This document shows positions 1-7,572 of a stretch of 64,000 bases of DNA, one piece after another; the stretch's first letter is position 1, and each line of letters opens with the position of its first letter. The translations under genes were made by a program, and so were the position numbers. The notes beneath the pieces were generated by a model. It made no database searches and had not been told where the DNA came from. It worked only from the letters and a program-made list of their open reading frames with translations. Source of the DNA: Paenibacillus sp. OV219 (lineage in GTDB: Bacteria > Bacillota > Bacilli > Paenibacillales > Paenibacillaceae); NCBI RefSeq assembly GCF_900110075.1, contig NZ_FOCJ01000001.1:1116001-1180000 (forward strand). Direction: 5' to 3'.

Positions 1-137
1 AAGCAACTTCCAACAATAGAATTTATTATATATGCCTCCAGATGAGGGCGACTTGGTATTACGCACGTGGAGAAGATCCTGTACTTGTCGAAAGTGATTT
101 GCAATGTTTTCTGATTAGAGTCGAGGGAGCTGCGTCA

Positions 138-776
138 ATGATGAGGCGCAATTATGTAGCAACGATATTATTCGATTTGGACGACGTGCTTGCCGACTTC
201 TTATCTTCCTTGATTGAAAGGTATAATTTCCGCTACAACGATTCTCTAATGATTGACGATGTCACGCAATGGGACCTAAGCAAGGTCGTAAAGAAGGAAT
301 GCGGTTCCCGAATTTATGATTTTTATCAAGAGCCGGGTTTGTTTCGCTATCTCAAGCCAAAGGAACATGCAACGGAGGTTCTTAAACGGTTAATCGACAC
401 TGGTTTCGAAATCGTGATCGTATCCGATGCACCGGCCGGTCATTCGTATGACGATTTTGTTTTGGACAAGACCAAAATCACGAATCCCTCGGACGATAAA
501 CGAAAGTGGATTTCCGAGAATTTGCCGATGATCGACAAAAATAACATCGTCTTCACGTCGCAGAAGTGGAGAATCATGGGCGATATTTTAGTCGATGACC
601 GGCCGGATACGTTTAACAAGTTCCAGGAACTAGGAAGAAATGCGATTTTGATGGATCAGCCCTATAACCAGGAAATCGACACGAAACAGCGTGCGAGAAA
701 CCTTTTGGAAGCGGAACAAATGATTTATTCGTATCTGAATATGAACCAAATGAACCCAAAGGGAGTGCTTCGATGA
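138..776 (+). CDS. HAD-superfamily 5'(3')-deoxyribonucleotidase-like protein (NT5C type)
   Basis: A 212-residue protein with the HAD motifs in order: DLDDVLADF near residues 13-21 (nucleophile and acid aspartates), a VSDAP motif II, a lysine region, and ILVDDRPDTF as the metal-binding motif IV. The arrangement fits the NT5C/PF06941 class, which dephosphorylates nucleoside monophosphates in the cytosol. I chose the ATG at 138, with GAGGGAGC just upstream, over a start near 42 whose extra residues look non-homologous. The stop overlaps the next start (ATGA), so it is translationally coupled to the glycosyltransferase. That pairing suggests a role in a glycosylation or coat-modification locus; the true substrate is unknown. 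Confidence 0.75.
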   Translation: MMRRNYVATILFDLDDVLADFLSSLIERYNFRYNDSLMIDDVTQWDLSKVVKKECGSRIYDFYQEPGLFRYLKPKEHATEVLKRLIDTGFEIVIVSDAPAGHSYDDFVLDKTKITNPSDDKRKWISENLPMIDKNNIVFTSQKWRIMGDILVDDRPDTFNKFQELGRNAILMDQPYNQEIDTKQRARNLLEAEQMIYSYLNMNQMNPKGVLR

Positions 777-1585
777 ACCCGCTTATATCCGTTATCATCC
801 CTACCTATAATCGTCCTGGCGCGCTTTGCGAATTGCTGGAGTGCTTATATCGCCAGACCTACAATCATTTAGAGGTCATTATCATCAACGACAATGGTGA
901 AAATATCGATTTCGTGAGCCAGTTATACCCGGAGTTGAACATCGTCGTCATTCATTTAATAGAGAATGCCAAGCATGTCGTTGCCAGAAACGAAGGCATC
1001 CGTAGAGCTTCGGGCGATTATATCCTGTTATGCGACGATGATGATTTGTTGGTGCCGACTCATGTGGAGACGATGCTCGAGCGGATCGCCGACGTCGATC
1101 TGGTTTATTCGGATGCGGAAATCGTTGAATACGAAACGGTCGGAAAAACAAGAATACCAGTGAATAGGTCGCTGTTCGCCTATGACTCGGATCGGGAAGC
1201 GATGAGAAGCTTTTCGACTTTCGTGGCATCGGGCTGTTTATATCACAAAAATATCCATCATCAAATCGGCATGTTTGATGAAGAAGTCTATCACTATTGG
1301 GATTGGGACTTTTACTTGCGTGTATCCGAGAACCATGCGGTTAAACGCGTGCCGATCGCCGGTACGCTGTATTCGTTCGCGGCATCGGGGGATAATTTGT
1401 CCGGTTCGCTGTCCGACATGGAGCCGTTCTTGAAATTATTATCCGAGAAGCACGATTTGGGCCCACTGCCGACGAAAAACTTCTTCTTATTGTTGGAAGA
1501 GCCCGAGATACTGAAACGCAAAGCTGAGAGCAAGGTCGTATGGGACGGCGAACCTACGATCTCTCGATGGGCGAATATTTCATAA
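773..1585 (+). CDS. Family 2 glycosyltransferase
   Basis: A 270-residue GT-A fold glycosyltransferase. It opens with the family-2 signature SVIIPTYNRP, followed by a nucleotide-binding region and the metal-binding LLCDDDD around residues 83-89. An ARNEGIRRASGDYILLC stretch precedes the DxD. No membrane segment is seen, so it is probably cytosolic or peripheral. It overlaps the upstream HAD gene by 4 bp and lies 18 bp from the downstream kinase-like gene, so the three form an operon. The acceptor sugar or protein cannot be deduced; spore-coat or surface glycan modification is an inference from the CotS-like neighbour. Confidence 0.8.
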   Translation: MNPLISVIIPTYNRPGALCELLECLYRQTYNHLEVIIINDNGENIDFVSQLYPELNIVVIHLIENAKHVVARNEGIRRASGDYILLCDDDDLLVPTHVETMLERIADVDLVYSDAEIVEYETVGKTRIPVNRSLFAYDSDREAMRSFSTFVASGCLYHKNIHHQIGMFDEEVYHYWDWDFYLRVSENHAVKRVPIAGTLYSFAASGDNLSGSLSDMEPFLKLLSEKHDLGPLPTKNFFLLLEEPEILKRKAESKVVWDGEPTISRWANIS

Positions 1586-1603
1586 GGTGGGGAATACGGA
1601 CGG

Positions 1604-2596
1604 ATGATGGATTTTTTAATCTTGGTTACGCCAGACGGACATTTAGACGAATCGAAAGTTGTCAAAACGGAAGAGATCAGCAAACAAAAAAACGTCGACC
1701 GTTTAAGCTTAACCCGTTTTTGGATCGATAGCGAGCAAGGGTTAAGAAGCTATATCTTTAAACCGTCCAAGGACAGAAAGCCGATTCAATTCGAGCTTTG
1801 GCTGCAATCCGTAGTGCTTCCGCGGCTTGAAAACGTTCCTTCTCCGAAACTGCTGGCCAGCAGAATCGACGAAGAGGCGAACGTATTTTGGATGATTTTC
1901 GAAGACATGGGCCGGATTGAGCCGGTCTTCAATCATGAGGTAAGAGTCAAAGCGGCCAATAAAATGGCAAGCTGGCACAGCTTGCCGCTAGACACGATCC
2001 AAAAGCAGCAACAGAGCTTTATGCCGCTGATCGATGAAACGATGCAAGATCTTCTCAATGATTGGGCTACATATGCCGGGCTTCTGCAGAACACGGGAAT
2101 AGCGGTTGAACAAACGGAGCTCTTTTTTCGAAAATTGATGGAGGTTAACGGTTCGTTTCCGGATGAACAGGTCGTTTGCCACGGGGATTACCATTGCTTA
2201 AATCTATTGGAACGCGTCGATGATTTGATCGTGTTGGACTGGGAATTCATTCAGATCAACTCTATCTATTGGGATTTCTATACGTTATTCGATATGGCCA
2301 CGCCAAGGTACGAGATCCGGATAAACAAAGAAACCAGATTAGATGCGTTACATCAGTATATCGATCAAAGGACCCAGTTGGGCTGGAACGCGCCACCGGA
2401 TTTCGTATATAACTACCATTTGTACAGCCTCATTTACTCCGCCTGGATTCTTCGCCTGCTGGAAAACGATCTGAAGGCAGACCGGTTCGACCGCGACGCG
2501 CTATTGCGCCAACGCCGGGAGATGACGGAAATCATCGGCGATTGCTTCGATATGATTTTGCCTGTGATATCACATCCAAGCCATCAAATACGGTAA
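1604..2596 (+). CDS. Aminoglycoside phosphotransferase/CotS-family kinase-like protein
   Basis: A 330-residue protein of the APH/choline-kinase/CotS fold. The catalytic loop reads CHGDYHCLNLL near residues 191-201 and the metal-binding motif is VLDWEF about 14 residues later, both canonical. The N-lobe is divergent. It probably phosphorylates a small molecule or sugar in the cytosol. It is the last gene of a three-gene operon with a HAD nucleotidase and a GT2, and a stem-loop terminator follows. Spore-coat CotS/YutH proteins belong to the same fold and commonly neighbour glycosyltransferases, but the specific substrate is not recognisable. Confidence 0.7.
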   Translation: MMDFLILVTPDGHLDESKVVKTEEISKQKNVDRLSLTRFWIDSEQGLRSYIFKPSKDRKPIQFELWLQSVVLPRLENVPSPKLLASRIDEEANVFWMIFEDMGRIEPVFNHEVRVKAANKMASWHSLPLDTIQKQQQSFMPLIDETMQDLLNDWATYAGLLQNTGIAVEQTELFFRKLMEVNGSFPDEQVVCHGDYHCLNLLERVDDLIVLDWEFIQINSIYWDFYTLFDMATPRYEIRINKETRLDALHQYIDQRTQLGWNAPPDFVYNYHLYSLIYSAWILRLLENDLKADRFDRDALLRQRREMTEIIGDCFDMILPVISHPSHQIR

Positions 2597-2675
2597 ACAA
2601 CCGCATTACGAGTGGGATACGATGCTTTTGGAGAAGGCGGATACGCATGTTTTAATCGGTTGTGTTACAAATCAT

Positions 2676-2712
2676 AAAAGAACCGTCGGATGTACATGCC
2701 AACGGTTCTTTT
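2676..2712 (+). terminator. Intrinsic terminator
   Basis: A perfect 11-bp stem (AAAAGAACCGT pairing with ACGGTTCTTTT) around a 15-nt loop. It ends the three-gene operon and, read in reverse, could also end the convergent DUF2663 gene. Confidence 0.7.
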
Positions 2713-2732
2713 GCGATTTGCAAACTAAAATT

Positions 2733-3173
2733 TTAACTTTTATTAATAATATTAATCCCTTGTTTACCCATATCACGTGTTATTTGGTCCATCGTTTCCG
2801 AACTCATACTCTTCCACCAAGACGTTCGAAACCAGTCGATCGTTTCTTTTCTCAACTCTTCATATTTCTTCTTAGTCTTTTCAAGAAGATGTTTCACTAA
2901 CCTTTGATAAGAATGTAAGGCAATCGTTAAAGCTAAAACAAGCATAAAATGGGAATTGCTCATAATGTGATCGACAAATTGAAGTAGATCAGTCTCTTTG
3001 CCAACTCGTGCTATATTAATGTAGATGAAGATGAGAAACAATGAGGTGAGTGCGAATGCAAATACGGTGAGCGCTCGATACTCTGTTTTATATCGATCAT
3101 ACTTCTTTTTTCTATCTACAAGGGTATCAAGAATTGCTTTCGCATCTTCAGAGATCTCATCCCGCCACGACAT
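2733..3173 (-). CDS. DUF2663 family (YpbF-like) membrane protein
   Basis: A 146-residue protein with an acidic/basic N-terminal helix (about residues 1-33), two membrane segments (roughly 37-55 and 75-92) and a charged C-terminal helix rich in Lys and Glu. Length and layout match the Bacillus YpbF/DUF2663 family, whose function is unknown. It faces the preceding operon and is read towards its terminator. The complementary strand carries shorter reading frames that I treat as shadows. The start is the ATG followed by SWRDEISED. Confidence 0.7.
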   Translation of the reverse strand: MSWRDEISEDAKAILDTLVDRKKKYDRYKTEYRALTVFAFALTSLFLIFIYINIARVGKETDLLQFVDHIMSNSHFMLVLALTIALHSYQRLVKHLLEKTKKKYEELRKETIDWFRTSWWKSMSSETMDQITRDMGKQGINIINKS

Positions 3174-3293
3174 GCTTCATCCGCCCCAATGTATAGGTTA
3201 TAGTACATGCTATGCGGATAGAAATCGACTCATACCAAAGAACCAATGTGTAACGATGAAGTGAAATCACGTATAAGAAGGTGCTTTAATTGC

Positions 3294-3497
3294 ATGGATA
3301 ACTTTAACAATGCAAATACTGTGAAATGTACGGTAATCCGGCTCGGCGTGGTGATGGTCATTCATGAGCAATGCGCGGTCATTGAGGTGAGCGACAAGCT
3401 GATAGAGATCGCACGGGACAAAATCGCAGACAACGCGGCGATTGGCGATGAGGTGCGGTGGGATGGGCGTTTGTGGAGTGTTCACGAGAGCCGCTGA
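3294..3497 (+). CDS. Small hypothetical protein
   Basis: A 67-residue protein. I used the ATG at 3294 with AAGGTG about 10 nt upstream; an in-frame GTG further upstream is possible. The composition is coding-like: a hydrophobic beta-rich centre (VIRLGVVMVIHEQCAVIEVSD) and a charged tail ending WDGRLWSVHESR. No family was recognised. It stands alone between the DUF2663 gene and the winged-helix/TIR-like gene, with no visible terminator. Confidence 0.5.
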   Translation: MDNFNNANTVKCTVIRLGVVMVIHEQCAVIEVSDKLIEIARDKIADNAAIGDEVRWDGRLWSVHESR

Positions 3498-3605
3498 AGT
3501 CCAGCTAGCATCCGTAACAGGTGGATCATGAGAAAAGCTTAATCCCCTCTGCACCCTCTTATGCACGAAGGATTACGAATCTTTCAGTGAGAGGTGATAA
3601 AGGGA

Positions 3606-4508
3606 ATGGAACATATGGAATCGAAACGTTGTTTATTTTGCGATGAGCTCGTGCAAGTAAAGAGAAAGGGATCATGCGAGTGGTATATCGGCTGCATTTG
3701 TGCGCCTGGCGGCGCTTATGGTCTGCGAGAGGGAAGCTTTGAACCCTTCCGTCAGCTGTCCTATACGGAGAAGCGAAGCACGTTTCCGCTGATCTCTGCT
3801 TATATCCGCGAGCAGAATGATAATGAAGAGGCGGTCGTCCTGGATTTTGAAGACCGCATTCGTATTCTGCAATCGCCGGAGCTCCCGGTCACGAGCGAGG
3901 ATAAGGGCATTCGCCTGCTTCGCTATCTGCACCGCCATACCAGTGGACCGAATGAGCCGCTTGTCATTAGTCAGTTTGCACAAAGTTATAATTTGACTTA
4001 TTCGCCGAATTTGCAAGAGTTCGTCTATATTACGGAGAAGCTCAAGGAAGAAGGCTTCATCGAACGCATTGGCTCGACGCTCAAGCTGACGGAGAAGGGC
4101 TGGGTCGAAGCAGCAGCGCACGCCACAGGCAAGGTGCTCAAGCAGTGCCTTGTTGTACTCACTGGGGGCGAGGAGGAAGCGCGCGAATGGATGGATGCCA
4201 TCTTCCCGAGGCTGATCCAGCTCGGCTATGCACCCAAGTTGCATGAAGAAGATCGGAGCGCGAAGCTCGAGATGAAGCCGATAGAGTCTGTGCTGCAGCA
4301 GTTTGCGAGAGTGAAATTGCTCATTGCGGATGTGTCGGAGCCGAGTGGGGAGATGTGGCTTCGAATCGGATATGCGTATGGTTGCGAAGTTCCGGTCATT
4401 CTGACCAGTAGGACAAACGGCGGGGATGAACTGCCAACAGGAGTCAGGCCGCATCGCTATGAGGATATGAACGAGTTGACAGGGCTGCTGCAGAAACAAC
4501 TGTGCTAG
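3606..4508 (+). CDS. Cys-motif, winged-helix and TIR/deoxyribosyltransferase-like multidomain protein
   Basis: A 300-residue protein not assigned to a named family. An N-terminal cysteine cluster (CLFC at about 8-11, later C and CIC) looks like a small metal-binding module. The middle (about 95-165) reads as a winged-helix region. The C-terminal 125 residues run from a beta strand (QCLVVLTGG) to VKLLIADVSEPSGEMWLRIG and GCEVPVILTS, resembling the nucleotide-binding core of nucleoside 2-deoxyribosyltransferase/TIR-like domains, in which D-V-S/T...E-x-G-Y-A is typical. The start at 3606 has GAGGTGAT 7 nt upstream; a GTG at 3594 would overlap that site. Function unknown; see findings. Confidence 0.65.
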   Translation: MEHMESKRCLFCDELVQVKRKGSCEWYIGCICAPGGAYGLREGSFEPFRQLSYTEKRSTFPLISAYIREQNDNEEAVVLDFEDRIRILQSPELPVTSEDKGIRLLRYLHRHTSGPNEPLVISQFAQSYNLTYSPNLQEFVYITEKLKEEGFIERIGSTLKLTEKGWVEAAAHATGKVLKQCLVVLTGGEEEAREWMDAIFPRLIQLGYAPKLHEEDRSAKLEMKPIESVLQQFARVKLLIADVSEPSGEMWLRIGYAYGCEVPVILTSRTNGGDELPTGVRPHRYEDMNELTGLLQKQLC

Positions 4509-4630
4509 TGAACGTAATAAGTAGGGCTGCATGAACTTTGGGGTTGCTCCTGTTACGCTCATAGGCTACAATGATTTTATACAATTTAATTAGATACAAA
4601 CTATGATCGTATTTCAGGAGGTGTCTGCAC

Positions 4631-5149
4631 ATGAGTATTTATGATTTCACGGTCCGGACGATTACTGGCGAAGAGCAATCGCTATCGGCTTACAAAGGCA
4701 AGACAGTGCTGATTGTCAACACGGCGAGCGCATGCGGATTGACGCCTCACTATAAAGGGCTTCAGCACATTTATGATGCGTACAAGGCGGAGGATGTCGT
4801 CGTACTCGGCTTCCCTTGTAACCAATTCGGCCTGCAGGAGCCTGGCACGAATGAAGAAATTGCATCATTCTGCGATTTGAACTATTCGGTGACTTTCCCG
4901 ATGTTCGCGAAGATCGATGTGAAAGGTGACGATGCTCACCCGTTGTACAAGTATTTGGTTGAAGCGGTTCCGGCTCCATATCGGACTGGCGATATCGAAT
5001 GGAACTTCGTGAAGTTTCTCGTGGACGCGAATGGCGAGGTCGTGAAGCAGTATTCTGCTCGGACAGAACCGTCGGCAATTGAGTCGGACATTCGGAGCTT
5101 GATCGACAACGGTAGCATCGGCGCTGCGCCGAACACGGTGAATGACTAA
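4631..5149 (+). CDS. gpx: Glutathione peroxidase (Cys type)
   Basis: A 172-residue thiol peroxidase of the GPx family, reducing hydroperoxides in the cytosol, probably with thioredoxin or bacillithiol rather than glutathione in this lineage. Landmarks are NTASACGLT with the peroxidatic Cys at about residue 36 (Cys, not selenocysteine), GFPCNQFG with the conserved Gln, and IEWNFVKFL with the Trp-Asn of the catalytic tetrad. A strong AGGAGGTG lies 8 nt before the ATG. It is monocistronic and ends in the palindromic terminator just downstream. Confidence 0.93.
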   Translation: MSIYDFTVRTITGEEQSLSAYKGKTVLIVNTASACGLTPHYKGLQHIYDAYKAEDVVVLGFPCNQFGLQEPGTNEEIASFCDLNYSVTFPMFAKIDVKGDDAHPLYKYLVEAVPAPYRTGDIEWNFVKFLVDANGEVVKQYSARTEPSAIESDIRSLIDNGSIGAAPNTVND

Positions 5150-5179
5150 GCTAAGCATTCGTTAGACTATAGAACGTAC

Positions 5180-5206
5180 AAGAGCGCCCTCTAGAGGGCG
5201 CTCTTT
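5180..5206 (+). terminator. Bidirectional palindromic terminator
   Basis: The stem AAGAGCGCCCT / AGGGCGCTCTT with a four-base CTAG centre, followed by T residues. It terminates the peroxidase gene. On the other strand it overlaps the last codons and the TAG stop of the convergent permease, so this terminator is partly protein-coding. Confidence 0.8.
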
Positions 5207-6537
5207 GATCTTTCAAGCCGTATCTTGCTGCGCAAGATCATTGATTTGAAGGTATTGCCTTGCGTCCGGTATGCATGATAGATAATGCCGAAGAGCAGCC
5301 AACCGAAGCCCATAAGCAGTGCGTCCTTACTAAGCAGAGCGAAGAGCCATAAGATAATAATCGCGCCAATGCCGGGGATAATCAGAAACTTTATCGTTTC
5401 GACTGTCGATCTTTGTCGTAATTTGATATAATAGTGCCCTATGACTGCTAAATTTACAAAGAAGAAAGCGGTAAGTGCTCCAAAATTAACGAATTTGACA
5501 GCTGCATCGAGTGAGATCACGAGGGCGAGCAGAGATACCATGCCGACAATTAAAATATTCACGATCGGCGTATTCAGCTTGGGATGTACATAAGAGAAAC
5601 AGCGGCTTGGCAGAATAGATTCCCGGCCCATCACATACATCAATCTCGATACACTGGAGACGGAAGAGATTCCTTGCGTAAAGATGGCGAATAAGAGCAC
5701 AATGATGAAGACTGATCCAAGCGCTGCTCCGCCGACCTTTTGCACAATTTCAAGACCTGCTGCATCAAGATTTACGAATGCGATTGCTTTGGGTAATGCA
5801 AGCTGAGTCAAATAGGATGGCGTGATATATAATACGCTCGCAACACCAATAATAATGCCGATCGCTCTTGGGATGTTCTTGTGTGCATCCTTCGTTTCTT
5901 CCGTCATCGTCGTGATGGAATCGAAGCCGAGGAATGAGAAACAGATGATGGAGGCGCCTGTCAGTATCGTGGTGATGGGGACTTGTGTTTGCAGAAGCGG
6001 CTCTAAAGCTGTTGTATGCATCGAAAAGTTTCGGATTAGCAGTATACAAAACAGCGCAATGAAGCACATTTGAAGAAGGACGAACAGCTTGGATAGATTC
6101 GCTGAGAAAGTTGCGCCTTTAATGTTGACGGCAGTCATGAGCAAATTGAGCCCGATCATCCACATATAAGCGGGAATGGCCGGGAATTGTGCATGCATGT
6201 AGATGCCGAACGTAAGGCACGCGATAATTGGCGAGAAGAGATAATCCAGCAGCAGCGCCCAACCGACAAGAAACCCGAGATAGGGGTGAATCGCTTTCTT
6301 CACGTAAGAATAAGCAGAGCCGGAAGTCGAATGAGCTCTCGCCATCATGCTGTAGCTGTAAGCTGTGAACATAATGGCAATGAATGCGAAGAGATAGGCT
6401 TGTGTCAGCATGCCTCCCGCAGCTTCGTACGCGATGCCGTAGATGGAGAAGTAAATCATTGGAGTCATCCAGGCGAGGCCTAGAAAAACAATGTGGTGAA
6501 GGGATAAATTTTGTTGAAGCTTCGCTTGTTCTTTCAT
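5191..6537 (-). CDS. APC-family amino acid/polyamine permease (PuuP-like)
   Basis: A 448-residue integral membrane protein with about 12 hydrophobic segments. It carries the APC-family TM1 region (GLAWMTPMIYFSIYGIAYEAAGG) and TM6 features (CFSFLGFDSITTMTEET). The overall sequence resembles putrescine importer PuuP and related Firmicute permeases, so an amino acid or polyamine substrate imported by cation symport is likely. The ATG at 6537 is preferred because AAAGGA sits 9 nt upstream; the ATG at 6546 abuts that sequence. It is monocistronic. A palindrome at 6632 lies in its upstream region. Confidence 0.8.
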   Translation of the reverse strand: MKEQAKLQQNLSLHHIVFLGLAWMTPMIYFSIYGIAYEAAGGMLTQAYLFAFIAIMFTAYSYSMMARAHSTSGSAYSYVKKAIHPYLGFLVGWALLLDYLFSPIIACLTFGIYMHAQFPAIPAYMWMIGLNLLMTAVNIKGATFSANLSKLFVLLQMCFIALFCILLIRNFSMHTTALEPLLQTQVPITTILTGASIICFSFLGFDSITTMTEETKDAHKNIPRAIGIIIGVASVLYITPSYLTQLALPKAIAFVNLDAAGLEIVQKVGGAALGSVFIIVLLFAIFTQGISSVSSVSRLMYVMGRESILPSRCFSYVHPKLNTPIVNILIVGMVSLLALVISLDAAVKFVNFGALTAFFFVNLAVIGHYYIKLRQRSTVETIKFLIIPGIGAIIILWLFALLSKDALLMGFGWLLFGIIYHAYRTQGNTFKSMILRSKIRLERSKSAL

Positions 6538-6631
6538 AGGCAGCATTCCTTTGCATGTACTCTCGGCCTGTTCTAGTTAGCTATTCTGTCATCAACATGT
6601 GAATTAAACTTACATGTTAGATAATATAACA

Positions 6632-6653
6632 CGATTGGCCAGATGGTCAATCG
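6632..6653. promoter_or_regulatory. Imperfect palindrome, TetR-type operator candidate
   Basis: Two 9-bp arms CGATTGGCC and GGTCAATCG separated by AGAT, with one mismatch. It lies between the divergent permease and ydjO genes. The core on the minus strand, TTGACCATCTGGCCAA, has the shape of TetR-family operators, but no tetR gene is in the window, so the assignment is inferential. Confidence 0.4.
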
Positions 6654-6683
6654 AAATAATTTGTGCATCATGAAGAGCATGGG

Positions 6684-6929
6684 ATGGAAAGGATGAACTA
6701 CAAGTTGTCAATCACCGAAGAAGAGAAACCGAAGCTAATTGCGACAAAGATTTGGAAATGTAAAAATGCGGAGTGTAAAGCGTGGGTAAGAGAGGAATTT
6801 GCGAATGAGGGCGAGCAAGCTTGTCCGATCTGTAAAGGTCCAATGCATCGCAGCATGAGACACTTGCCTGCCGTTCAAAATAAAATTAAAAAGCCGCCGC
6901 GTAAGCCGAAATCCGAGTTTGATATTTAG
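6684..6929 (+). CDS. YdjO family cold-inducible zinc-ribbon protein
   Basis: About 81 residues. Two CxxC-type knuckles (CKNAEC and CPIC) form a zinc ribbon in the middle, after IATKIWKCKN. The C-terminus is basic (KKPPRKPKSEFDI). This matches the YdjO family (PF14169) of Bacilli, described as cold-inducible and of unknown mechanism. The start is uncertain: ATGs at 6684 and 6693 and a GTG at 6663 are in frame, and none has an ideal Shine-Dalgarno. A strong hairpin terminator follows immediately. Confidence 0.75.
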   Translation: MERMNYKLSITEEEKPKLIATKIWKCKNAECKAWVREEFANEGEQACPICKGPMHRSMRHLPAVQNKIKKPPRKPKSEFDI

Positions 6930-6941
6930 TTTATTGGGAAC

Positions 6942-6972
6942 GAGAAAAGCCGCCATTTGGCGGCTTTTCTCT
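6942..6972 (+). terminator. Intrinsic terminator after ydjO
   Basis: GAGAAAAGCCGCCA pairs with TGGCGGCTTTTCTC around a very short loop. The strong 14-bp stem includes a T-run. Confidence 0.85.
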
Positions 6973-6990
6973 GTATCGTGCACTTGTTGA

Positions 6991-7552
6991 CGTTTCACGA
7001 ATTCGCTGCAGAAGAGCGGCGTTCATTTCTCGAACTATGTAAACTTATTTAAGGAGCAGGAGATCGGACGTTACTTTTCGAATATCGTTATATACACCGT
7101 GACAGCCTACATCGGAATTATCCTCGTAGCCGCTCCAGCCGCTTACATATTGGGGCGCGCTAGCTTTAGGGGGCGAGGGCTTGCGAGCATGATGTTTATG
7201 TCCTCGCTGGCAATTCCGAGCATCCTCATCTCGATCCCGTTATTCTCCAGCTTCGTCGAACTGAAGCTCACCGGCTCCATCCTGACACTAATACTGATCT
7301 ATATTTGTACGTACGAATGTGCCGTTCGCAGTCTTCTTCTTAACGGGCTTCTTCTCGTCGGTCCCAAGAGAATTTGAGGAGTCTGCAGCCATTGATGGAT
7401 GCGGCCTAATTCGCGCGTTCGCAAATACAGGCAACTATGGAGGCAGCATTTACGCAGTGTGTATGATCATTTTCCTTCCAAGCTTTATCGTCTATTTGTT
7501 CGTATCGAAGCAGATCATTGCTGGTTTGACCGTCGGAGCTGAAAAAGCATAA
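6991..7552 (+). pseudogene. Remnant of a carbohydrate ABC transporter permease (MalG/ThuG-like), truncated and frameshifted
   Basis: Translation from about 6991 gives RFTNSLQKSGVHFSNYVNLF, continuing to an IGRYFSN motif and then membrane helices (IGIILVAAPAAYILGRASF; SLAIPSILISIPLF). These are typical of the second inner-membrane permease of sugar ABC systems. Near 7315-7325 the frame changes, and the homologous sequence continues as PFAVFFLTGFFSSVPREFEESAAIDGCG, the EAA-loop region (E-S-A-x-I-D-G) that docks the ATPase, and ends QIIAGLTVGAEKA. The N-terminal part and any start codon are missing, and no partner permease or binding protein is present. The gene is broken in two ways, so non-function is likely. 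Confidence 0.85.
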
Positions 7553-7572
7553 GCAGGAGAGGAAGGTGAAGC

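Noticed and set aside
2622-2900. Plus-strand open frame after the kinase-like gene
   Set aside because: It crosses the terminator stem and is antisense to the DUF2663 gene.
3672-4562. Minus-strand open frame (296 codons) opposite the winged-helix/TIR-like gene
   Set aside because: The plus-strand frame has a good ribosome binding site and domain-like sequence; the antisense frame has none.
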